NCBI RefSeq assembly: GCF_022458985.1
Contig: NC_061771.1
Location: 33,606,617 to 33,670,616, forward strand
DNA: 64,000 bases
DNA from: Mugil cephalus
Lineage: Eukaryota > Chordata > Actinopteri > Mugiliformes > Mugilidae
Reading direction: 5' to 3'
This document shows positions 54,001 to 64,000 of this stretch, piece after piece (the stretch's first letter is position 1; the number at the start of each line of letters is the position of its first letter). The notes below the pieces were generated by a model. The model was not told the origin of the DNA, made no database searches, and saw only the letters and a program-made list of their open reading frames with translations. The position numbers and the translations under genes are program-made.

Positions 54001-54972
54001 AGTCATGATCCTGTTGGTTTAAATAATGAATGGAAGCAGAGGAGGACGGAGTGTGTGTGTGTTTGGTTTAATGTTGTATTTAAAAAATAAATTAACAAAA
54101 ACAAGTTTAAATAAAGAGCAGAGATTAGAGTCATGGCGACAGCAGAGAGTGGAGGTGCTTCAGTTTACACGCGTGTGTAGAAGAGAAAGAACAGAGTGTT
54201 TCTGAGACATGTCCACGTGACAGAAGCATCATCTACATCCAGATACATCAGAGCTGAACACGGCTACAAAAGCTCTAGAAAAGACTATTTATATTTATTT
54301 ATATATGTAACAGTTCATTCACGGCCCTGTGAGCAAAACGACAAACAGCAACACTCAGTGGTGGCGCCCCAGGACTGACCCCGCCCCCGGGACTGACCCC
54401 GCCCCCCTGTCTGCCCAGGCCCCCACCTCGACTGACCCCCACCCCCCGACCCCAGCTACCCCCCCCACCCGCCCCCCCCCCCCCCGGCCCCAGGACTGAC
54501 CCCTGACCCCAGGACTGACCCCGCCCCCCGGCCCCAGGACTGACCCCGCCCCCCTGACCCCCCCGACCCCAGGTCAACATTTGGAATGAAACCGTTCAGT
54601 TCACAGGTTTTTGGCTTCGACAGAAACAAGGAGAAAAGAGGAGGAAGAGGAGGAAGAGGAGGAGGAAGAGGAGGAGGTGTGGTCATGCTCTTCATTCATA
54701 CATTCACATAAACAGGAATCACTAATGGCCCCTCCCCCCAATAAATACTGTAGCCCCGCCCACTTACAAAGAATTAAATACATCAAACTGGATCCAGGTC
54801 CAGGTGCAGGTCTAGATCTACAGCCCAGATCCTGGTCCAGATCCAGATACAGATCTACAGCAAGTCCTCCAGCCGAGGTCCAGGTCCAGGTCCAGGTCCA
54901 GGTCCAGATATAGATCTACAGCAAGTCCTCCAGCCTAGATCCTGGCCCAGGACCAGGTCCAGGTCTACAGTG
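51060..54972. other. Region between mark1 5' end and atlastin 3' end
   Basis: No coding exon is supported. Both genes are on the minus strand, so the right part is atlastin 3' UTR; candidate polyA hexamers (TTTATT on plus) occur at 54294 and at 52443-52456. It also contains an AT microsatellite near 53420, a C-rich GACTGACCCC repeat (54365-54575) and a CCAGGT repeat (54795-54965). Confidence 0.5.
54365..54575 (+). repeat. C-rich GGACTGACCCCGCCCC repeat
   Basis: Irregular units of about 20-28 bp with long C runs (up to about 15 C near 54475), within the inferred atlastin 3' UTR. Confidence 0.8.
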
Positions 54973-55194
54973 CTAGTTTTTCTTCTTGACGTTGTTGTTT
55001 GATGCCAGTCTGGGACGAGGGACCGGGATCAGACCCCCCAGAGGGATTCGACTCCGAGCCACCTCGAAGAGTTTACATAAAATCTGGAGGAGGAGAGGGC
55101 GGAGGAGGAGGTCAGAGCATTTACTAAGAGACAATTGAATTTTGCACAAACTGATTGTTATTTAGACCAAAGTCCAGCTGAAGGTCAGCTGATC

Positions 55195-55225
<31 letters not shown>

Positions 55226-58200
55226 CGACACGTGTCCTCTCACCTTCCGTGGAGTCCTCTGGAAGCAGAGAGGGACACAATGAACAGGGTTAGTACAAGA
55301 AACAGGAGCAGAAAAAGAAGAGGTGGTAGTATCAGTAGTATCAGTAGTAGTAGTAGTAGTATCAGTAGTTAGTATCAGTAGTTAGTATCAGTAGTTAGTA
55401 GCAGTAGTATCAGTAGTTGCAGTAGTTAGTAGTATCAGTAGTTAGTATCAGCAGTAGTATCAGTAGTTAGTAGTATCAGTAGTTAGTATCAGTAGTAGTT
55501 AGTATCAGTAGTAGTTAGTATCAGTAGTTAGTAGTATCAGTAGTAGTTAGTAGTATCAGTTGTATCAGTAGTTAGTAGCAGTAGTATCAGTAGTATCAGT
55601 AGTTAGTAGTATCAGTAGTAGTATCAGTAGTATCAGTAGTAGTAGCATCAGTAGTAAGTAGTATCAGTAGTAGTATCAGTATCAGTAGTAGTATCAGTAG
55701 TATCAGTAGTATCAGTAGTTAGTATCAGTAGTCGTATCAGTAGTAGTAGTATCAGTAGTATCGGTAGTATCAGTAGTATCGGTAGTAGTATCAGTAGTTA
55801 GTATCAGTAGTATCGGTAGTAGTATCGGTAGTATCGGTAGTAACCAGCTGACTGGCGTGGGTGCGTCTGACTCTGGTTGTTCACAGTGAAACCTGTTGAT
55901 CCTATGAACCTATGGACACGGGGGACGTCCCTCTCACCTGTTCCCAGAGGGTCTCCGCCACCTTGTCGATGACCCCGCCCACCTCCCGGAACTCTCCGGA
56001 GTACTTGACGTAGGCCCAGACGCAGAGCGCCGTCAGGGCCACGCCCATCACCAGGTTACAGAGCGTGGCCACGGAGCTGACGCCCAGGAAGCCGGTGACC
56101 AGCGAGGCCACGTACATGGCCAGCATGACGGCGAAGAGCGTGGCGGGGGTCCGCGCCGCGTAGAAGATGTTCTTTCCGTCGTTGTGTTTGGTGAAGTTGG
56201 CGTAGGCCTCGTCCAGCTCCGCCTCCAGCTGCTCCTGGTAGCGCCGGCAGAAGTCCTCGCCACCCATCTTCTTCACCGAGCGGAAGTGTCGCACCGACGC
56301 CTGGCGCAGCTCCAGGTGGCGCCGCTCCAGCTCCGAGGGCGACATGTAGGGTCGGTCTCCACCGCAGACCTGAGACCAGGACACCGGTTCAAAGAAGGAC
56401 CTGGACCTAGAGTCTCTCCCTGATCCAGATGTTTATACGAGCCACCGTCTCCTTTTACCTCCTGAGACCCTGTGTCCTCATACGAGGACATCAGATTTTA
56501 GGTGTGTTGCAGCTTATTCTGCTTCATTTAGACCCTGTGTCCTCATACGGGGACATCAGATTTTAGGTGTGCTGCAGCTTATTCTGCTTCATTTAGACCC
56601 TGTGTCCTCATACGGGGACATCAGATTTTAGGTGTGCTGCAGCTTATTCTGCTTCATTTAGACCCTGTGTCCTCATACGGGGACATCAGATTTTAGGTGT
56701 GCTGCAGCTTATTCTGCTTCATTTAGACCTATTGTCTTCATACGGGGACATCAGATTTTAGGTGTGTTGCAGCTTATTCTGCTTCATTTAGACCCTGTGT
56801 CCTCATACGGGGACATCAGATTTTAGGTGTGCTGCAGCTTATTCTGCTTCATTTAGACCCTGTGTCCTCATACGGGGACATCAGATTTTAGGTGTGCTGC
56901 AGCTTATTCTGCTTCATTTAGACCACGTGTCCTCATACGGGGACATCAGATTTTAGGTGTGCTGCAGCTTATTCTGCTTCATTTAGACCCTGTGTCCTCA
57001 TACGGGGACATCAGATTTTAGGTGTGCTGCAGCTTATTCTGCTTCATTTAGACCTTGTGTCCTCATACGGGGACATCAGATTTTAGGTGTGTTGCAGCTT
57101 ATTCTGCTTCATTTAGACCCTGTGTCCTCATACGGGGACATCAGATTTTAGGTGTGCTGCAGCTTATTCTGCTTCATTTAGACCTGTGTCCTCATACGGG
57201 GACATCAGATTTTAGGTGTGCTGCAGCTTATTCTGCTTCATTTAGACCCTGTGTCCTCATACGGGGACATCAGATTTTAGGTGTGCTGCAGCTTATTCTG
57301 CTTCATTTAGACCTATTGTCTTCATACGGGGACATCAGATTTTAGGTGTGCTGCAGCTTATTCTGCTTCATTTAGACCTGTTGTCCTCATGTGGGGACAC
57401 CGCTGCCATCTACTGGCAGTGACGGTCAATACACTTGTTTATTTATGGTTATTAACTTTTTCTCGTACTCGTTTGAGGACGTTGGGATCTCATCGTTTCC
57501 ACTTCTGCATTAAAATGAACAGTTTTATATTCTGGTCCACACTGACGACTATTATTACACCATAATACACAGAGAAATAACGCTCAGTATTAGTATTTCC
57601 TACTAATCCTAAACACCTAAACATCTTAATCATCTTAAAGAAATTCAGATTCCAAACAAAAGCTTGGGTCTCAGCTTGAGTTTACACTTTATGTTTTATT
57701 TCTCAGTTACACACTGAGACCTAGATTATTATTTATTTAGTTTTACCACTGGCTGCAGGTACAACATCACGTTTTCACTGAGCATGTGACACATAAAACG
57801 TATGAAACCTTAATCCGACCTTAAATCTTAACCCTTCCATCATCACTGTTCTCTGGCTCTGAACATCCATCCCCCGTCATGGTCTTACCTGCTCCATGCT
57901 TTTGTTGTACACGTCTTTGGCTCCAGCTACCGCCGCCAGGTTATTAGCTTCAGCCGTTGCCTAGGTAACGGAGGATGAAAGACTCTTCAGTCTCGAGTTA
58001 AACCTAAACTAATAATAATAACTGCTAATACTGTTGAACACGTGAATAACGGGATCTGAGACGTTGTTCTACATGGATTATTTAACGTGGTCCAGGGTCT
58101 GAGGGGCCCCTCTGGGACCTGGACTCACCTGCAGCATGGACTTGGGGTGAGGAAGCTCCTCCCCCTGGTAGATCTTCATGTAGGCCTGGAAAGACAAACA

Positions 58201-61200
58201 TGCTTCAGTGCAGAGGGAACGTTTATGACGGAGGGACACGTCTCAGACGAGCGTTTTTTTACTCGGTCTCACCTTGAAGTAGTGCAGCAGGTCTCTGCAG
58301 GTCACTTTGACTCCTCCGATCTCCTTCTCCACCAGGTTCTCCGGAGCCAGCAGCACAGGGACCAGGTTCACCAGCTCCTTCTTGAAGTCATCGTCAATGT
58401 CTGAGGCAAACGCACAAGGAACGACTCAGGGATCAGACACAGGAGACACGTAGGAGACACGTAGGAGCCCAAACTACACTGATCCGTCTCATTTCATCTT
58501 AACTCATCATCATTATTATTATATTCATAGGTCTTGGTTCACCAGGCTTCTTCAGACCCTGGATAATGACGCCTCCACCCTCAGGACTTTTTACATGTTC
58601 CTAAGATCAGAACTAAAATGAGGAAGAAGGTTTTTAGGTTTTCTGATCCGTGGAACATTTTACAGCTGGAGCTCAAGCACCTGGTATCTCTGAATGTGTC
58701 TAAGTCCATGATAAACCCGCTTATATTCAGCCTCCATGAGTGAAACTGTCTGAATGGGACTGAATGAACTGTCTCTCCTTCAAAAGAGCTCAATGGGACA
58801 AACCTGTTCAAACAAAGGTTAGTTTGTTAAATATAGTAAATATTCTCCTTCTCCTCTTCTTGGGACTAAAACAGTGCGTAGTTGCTCCCCTGGTCCCGTC
58901 TCACCTCTGAGCCGGCCATCGAAGTGGGGGTTGGTGGCCACCCTGAGGCCGGGGTGGGGCAGCAGGAAGCAGCTGATGTTGGAGAAGCAGGAGTGGATGT
59001 GTTTCCTGACGTTCTGCAGCTCCTCGTGTTGGTTCTGCTTCACCTGAACGGGAATAAAACGCAGGTCAAGTCCACGCGGCTGAAGGGACGTTTGGAAAGA
59101 CGTGACCCCCCCACAGCACAGATGGTCCCACTCCACTCTGTTAGAATCAGGATCTATCGGCACTGGACAGCACAGGGCTCCTGCAGGTTTGAACAAGGGA
59201 CGTTTAACTTTTTAAGACCTACACAAAAAACTACAACTAAAGAATTACTTTCAAAAGGAATTCTGAGTCAGATTTTCCTTATTTGTAGTCATTTAAGACT
59301 CGACTACATGTAATTTAAGACCTACAATGTAAAATAAGGCCTTTAGACTCTGCAGAAGCCCCGCCCCCTGCAGGTGACACGACAAACAGCACTCAGCATC
59401 AGCCGTTAAAGGTCCTGAGGATGCGTTCAGGGCCCAGACAGTAACAGACATCTGGATAAGACTAAGGCCGGTTAGTCTCTCAGTCTGATTGCACCTGTAG
59501 CGCCTCCCGGAGGCAGCAGGTGGAACAGACGCTGGTCTGAGCTGTGTTTGTAGACGGGGTCCAGGGATGATGATCCTCCTCGTTTAGAAACAAAGTGTAA
59601 CAACAGAAATAAAGCAACGATTAATAGAAGCTGAGTTTAAGGTGTTAATGAAGAACCTGGAACGTTTGGACCTGGACTTCTTCTCCCGAGCGTCCACGTA
59701 TTTAAAAGTGTGGACTCTCTGAGCTCAGCCCTTTTTCTGTGAGGTTGAAATGACAGCGGTGACTGACTGACCTGCAGACGTTTCTCCAGGAAGCTCTGGC
59801 CTCCCTCCAGACCGTAGGGATGTTCGTAGGGGTAACTCCAGTCTCGGATCAGGAACATCAGAGTCTGGAAACAGGGACACATTTCAACCACTGACCATCA
59901 CACACAGTCAACAGACAGTCACACTTTAGATTTCTCTCTCTGGACTGTCGACTGTAAACCAACTATCAGCACAACCTACCAAACACTTTGGTCTCATAGT
60001 TTGATTCCTTTGGTCCTCCTCAAAAATGAATGTGTAACTGTGTTGGCTTTCTGCTCTCTGCTAAACACGAGACTAGGAAGACCCAGCGCCTCCAACGCCT
60101 CCAACGCCTCCAATATACAGTCACTGGGTTAGAGAAGTCACCTCTCACATCACGTTGGAGAAAATCAGACACACACTCAGGGGTCGACTAGAAAATGTTC
60201 TAAGATCTGGAGCAGATGATATAAAACTACTGTCAAATATCTTTTAGTCTACACTGTCAAAGCTGGAAGTCTGGCATCTGGAGGAGGAGGAGGGGTTGTT
60301 TTTTTGTTTTGTTTGACTTATGTCCAAACTCAATAAAAAAAAAAAAACAAGCTCAAACTTGACAAAACTTCCAGTGAACCAGTGACTTTAATGCAGCTGT
60401 TGGTGGTTTTTGCTTTTCTTCAACCGAGTCACTGGTTTAAACTTCTCCATGTTTAAATCCGTCATCATCGCGTTTAAAGGATCAACTTCTTATCTGATAA
60501 CTTAACTAACAACTTATTAACTTATCTGACAACTTAACTAATAACTTAACTAATAACTTAACTAGTAACTGAACTAGTAACTTAACTAGTAACTGAACTA
60601 GTAACTGAACCAACAACTGAACCAACAACTTAACTAATAACTTAACTAACAACTTAACTAACAACTTAACTAGTAACTGAACTAACAACTGAACCAACAA
60701 CTGAACCAACAACTTAACTAACAACTTACTAACAACTTAACTAATAACTTAACTAGTAACTGAACTAACAACTTAACTAATAACTGAGCTAATAACTGAA
60801 CTAATAACTGAACTAATAACTACTCAGACTAGACTCATGTGGAAAGAAATCCACTTCTTACACTATTTATTTGCAACTGATACGACTGATGCACAAAAGC
60901 TTTGATGTTTGAGTTAAAATGTTTCCATGAGCTCGTCCCTAAAGGAAAAGGTTATTTCTATGGTTGTAGTTTATTCTCCTATGACTGACTCTCACATATT
61001 CTCTAAAAACACAGAGTAGAAGAGCAGACGTGAACCTGAAAAGGCTTCTCGTAGACCTCCTCCAGAGCCAGCCGTCCGTACTCCGTGAAGAGCTGAGGAG
61101 AGAAAACAGAAAACACAGGGACTCAGTGTAAAGCTTCAGCCTCCAGGACACCAGCTCACAGGACGTCAGCAGGACTGGACAGAAGAGACGAGAGACGCTG

Positions 61201-62612
61201 AACAAGACCATCAGCATCAAGTAACAAACACAAGTCTGATCCGAACACACTGACCCTGGAACAAAGCGTCTGTAAACGTGACGGGGACAAACCTGGAGGT
61301 GCTGCAGGTCGTCCTCCTGGACGTTCTGGGACAAGTTGTACACCTGAAACACAACAAACCAGGAGCCTTCGTTGTTCAGGGACTAAACAAACATCTACAC
61401 TAGTTTTTACAGTGGACAAAGAGAACCCAGATAGACACGGGACATGACCCCATGAATATTAATGACATGTTCATGTCCCTGAAGCCTCGTCCCACTGTGA
61501 TGGACAGGTGTTTGTGGGTGGACCAGTCCTCGTCCTCAGTCTGTCTGACTCTCTGTGGATTATTTGTGGCTTCCAGACTCTTTAGAGATGGTTGTGGAAC
61601 CTTTTCCAACTCTTTTTCTGAGCTCCTCACAAAGCTCCTTTGATCTGTTGTCATCACACACTTCAACACAAACATGAGACAAATCCCTGATTCACAGAAA
61701 CTAAACCAGGACCTGAGTCTCATCACATTCATGGAAACTCTCCTGGACTCTGGTTTAATCGTCTCTGAGGTGGAGAATCGGCTCATTTTAGTCTCATAAT
61801 CAGCTCCGTGTGTTTATTTGTGAGGATTTAATGATTCACTCAACTCACGATTCAACACAATTTCTGATTAAAGGGGTTAAAACATATAAGATGTTAAGAT
61901 ATAAGCTGTGTACTAGATACTAGACACTACACCTCTAACTACACCCACGCTGCTGCTACGTCTTTCTTTAAAAAACACCACATTTACACTTATACCATGT
62001 TATAGTATTAGTACTTTAACTTTAGCTTGTAAATCTTTGTAAATAAAACCTTCTATTTTGTAGATACTTGTGTTTTTTTGCACTGAATGATGAAAATAAA
62101 GGCCGTTCTGTTCTGTTCTGTTCTGCTCCATCACGTGAACTCATAACTAGATCACGTCCTCTGCTGCATTTTTCCTCTCAGCTCATTTGAAAGGTCTCAG
62201 ATTGTTTCGGATGTTTAACCGTCTCTCGATGCATCGTTACGTCCATGTGTATCTGTTTTCTCTTCGTGTCGTTGTGATGCAGAAACGGTTGTGATGCTGA
62301 GTGAGTCTGACCTGGACCGAGCTGGTCATGGTGCTGAGGGCGAACAGCGTGGCGCAGTCTTTGATGGTGGACTGGCTGTCGAACGCCCCCTGGGTGTCGA
62401 TCAGCAGAACTGCGACCTGCAGGAAACCACATGTTACCTGGAGCTCGTCCCAGAGGAGGAGGCGCTGCCACACTGACCTTGCTGCCGTCTGGCTTCTCCA
62501 CCACGAACACCTCGTTCCAGGCCAGGATGCCCGTGGTCTCCCTCTCACAGCCGCCCCGCCACGAGAAGCCGGTCAGAGGCTCCTCCTCTCCCCCGATCCA
62601 CGACCCGGACGA
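54973..62612 (-). CDS. atl2: Atlastin-2-like ER GTPase (5' exons outside window)
   Basis: Dynamin-like GTPase that fuses ER tubules. Exons in transcript order: 62612-62478, 62416-62312, 61343-61293, 61092-61036, 59864-59772, 59043-58905, 58400-58273, 58185-58129, 57960-57889, 56369-55938, 55258-55244 (microexon), 55083-54973; about 464 codons in frame. Visible: [19 protein letters not shown], switch [16 protein letters not shown], the GTPase RD motif [32 protein letters not shown], three-helix bundle [20 protein letters not shown], the membrane hairpin around [20 protein letters not shown] and [20 protein letters not shown], and the tail [30 protein letters not shown] and [10 protein letters not shown] favour ATL2 over ATL1 and ATL3. 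The C-terminus is RTPRK then [17 protein letters not shown], ending NNNVKKKN. The P-loop exon (GxxxxGKS) must lie beyond base 64000. Confidence 0.93.
55325..55845 (+). repeat. TCAGTAGTA trinucleotide-type array
   Basis: About 520 bp of AGT and ATCAGT units (AGTAGTATCAGTAGTTAGTA) in the atlastin intron before the microexon, preceded by a (CAA)n run at 55195-55227. Confidence 0.92.
56463..57400 (+). repeat. 65-bp minisatellite in atlastin intron
   Basis: About fourteen highly uniform 65-bp units containing GTGTCCTCATACGGGGACAT, CAGATTTTAGGTGTGCTGCA and GCTTATTCTGCTTCATTTAG. GTCCTCATACGGGGAC has complementary ends. It begins about 90 bp from the exon at 56369. Confidence 0.95.
60490..60835 (+). 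repeat. 12-bp AACTAGTAACTT array
   Basis: Imperfect 12-bp units (ACTAACAACTTA, ACTAGTAACTGA, ACCAACAACTGA) over about 340 bp in an atlastin intron. Confidence 0.92.
61491..61676 (-). mobile_element. Tc1-like transposase fragment, second copy
   Basis: Matches 15603-15784 in the same orientation: GATGGTTGTGGAACCTTTTC and CTTTTTCTGAGCTCCTCACA on the plus strand. Sequence to the right (AACACAAACATG) also agrees. It is a short dead fragment in an atlastin intron. Confidence 0.8.
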
Positions 62613-63127
62613 CTGCACCACAACGACACAACGACAAGAGGAAACCTGGGGTCAGTGTTTTCTACGGACTGAAAGACCAGTAACACAACAGAGTAATAAC
62701 CGATAAATAACAACAACTCCAGACTTTTAATATTTGTTTTAGAGCAAAGAACAAATAAATCAGGAGTAAGTTTACATTTAATAAATGATCCTTTAAAAAA
62801 AACGTGACATTTCTTAATAAAAATAGTTGTAATTTGGGCTCCTGGTTCTGTCTCATCGACCATCGGGAGGATGTTCAGCCCGTTAACGTCAGAGTCCTGG
62901 TTAAATCTAGGTCACGTCTGCTCCTGCTCCTGCTCAGTTTCCTTTCAGGAAACGTGTCAAAAGAAAACGGGTATTTACTGTAATTAATGTAAAAATAGAA
63001 GAACTGGACGACAGGACTTTAACACGGATCATAGCATTAAATAAATGAATAAGTGTCCGGCTCATTAGTTTTCTTATTTTGTAGCATTTTCTTTTTTTGT
63101 CAATGTTTTGCTGTAAGATAATAAAAG

Positions 63128-63131
63128 AAAA

Positions 63132-63199
<68 letters not shown>

Positions 63200-63200
63200 A
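63128..63200 (+). repeat. (GAAA)n microsatellite
   Basis: An almost perfect tetranucleotide run of about 18 copies. Confidence 0.95.
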
Positions 63201-63269
63201 CTGGGTGAATTAGTTTAGGCCCCTTTCAGCCCGCGGGCCGTATGTTTGACACCTGTGGGTTAGAGGTGA

Positions 63270-63392
63270 AGAGCACAGTGAACAGCAGAGTGAACAGCAG
63301 AGTGAAGAGCAGAGTGAACAGCAGAGTGAACAGCAGAGTGAACAGCAGAGTGAACAGCAGAGTGAACAGCAGAGTGAACAGCATAGGGAGGA
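63270..63392 (+). repeat. 12-bp GTGAACAGCAGA array
   Basis: About ten near-perfect 12-bp units. Confidence 0.93.
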
Positions 63393-63639
63393 AACGTCCG
63401 ATGGATCCAATATATTCATGAACGTCATGAAACCATGAAACCTGGAACCTGGACTTCTGTAAACCAGGGATGAGGGCGGGAACCACAACGTGACCAGATC
63501 TGAGGCTTAGTCCACGTATGGACATGGTCTTTATGGGGGGGGGGGCACCACACAGCCAGCATTGTGTTCTAATCCTCTTTACATGGAAACCTCCAGAACC
63601 ACAACGTTCCCACGTACAGCGACACGACAACAGGTTCAT

Positions 63640-63644
63640 TCAGA

Positions 63645-63711
<67 letters not shown>

Positions 63712-64000
63712 ACACACACAGAAACACACACACACACAGGGACACACAGACACACAGACACACACACACACACAGACACACACGGACACACACACACACG
63801 GACACACAGACACACACACACGCACACACAGACACAGGACATCACCACCACAGACCACACACACCACCACACAGGGACACACACAGAACACCACACCACC
63901 ACACAGGGACACAACCAGGACACAACACACACACACACCAGCAACACACACACACACCCACACACACACACACCAGGTACACACACACACACACACACAG
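63640..64000 (+). repeat. CA-rich compound microsatellite
   Basis: (CA)n broken by GACA, GGGACA and CACCAC interruptions, running to the end of the window. Confidence 0.93.

Larger units (their letters stand above)
62613..64000. other. Atlastin intron, right end of window
   Basis: No exon is visible. It contains a (GAAA)n run, a 12-bp GTGAACAGCAGA array and a long CA-rich tract. A fragment GGCCCCTTTCAGCCCGCGGG near 63220 resembles pieces near 26620 and 41410 and is probably part of a common fish interspersed repeat. Confidence 0.6.

Overview
The window is genomic DNA from a compact teleost fish genome. The genes are split into short exons with GT-AG introns, the proteins are vertebrate family members, one gene is a fish-type FISNA-NACHT-LRR receptor, and fish-type Tc1/mariner and LINE debris is scattered throughout. 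I cannot name the species.

Layout from left to right: the 3' half of rcor3 (+, 1-2169, polyA near 3706); traf5 (+, coding 5394-10858); an NLRC3-like NLR (-, 13299-20572) convergent to traf5; a divergent creatine kinase homologue (+, 24547-28780, possibly starting at 23155) head-to-head with the NLR; mark1 (-, 33793-50748, 18 coding exons); and an atlastin-2-like gene (-, 54973-62612, its 5' exons lie beyond the window). All gene models were built by hand from splice sites, reading phase and protein similarity recalled from memory. In every model the exon phases close without a frameshift or stop.

The gene order fits one vertebrate paralogon. In human, RCOR3 and TRAF5 are neighbours at 1q32 and MARK1 is at 1q41, while RCOR1-TRAF3 and MARK3-CKB sit together at 14q32 and MARK4-CKM at 19q13. 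The creatine kinase here therefore sits where a third CK ohnologue would be expected. It has lost the reactive cysteine (now Ser), three of five nucleotide-phosphate arginines (now Glu, Ser, Asp) and six residues of a mobile loop, yet keeps an intact seven-exon reading frame. I regard this predicted pseudo-creatine-kinase as the most interesting object in the window.

The genes do not form an operon-like unit. rcor3 (chromatin corepressor), traf5 (TNF-receptor signalling), mark1 (microtubule-affinity kinase) and atl2 (ER membrane fusion) look linked by ancestry only. The NLR appears to be an insertion into that block.

The non-coding part is very rich in tandem repeats: a 2 kb 12-bp array, a 2.4 kb 36-bp array, a 0.9 kb 65-bp array, a 31-bp GC-box array and many microsatellites. 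About ten of these begin within a few to about twenty bases of a splice site. One 44-bp array in the creatine kinase gene has copied a 3' splice site together with the start of the exon.
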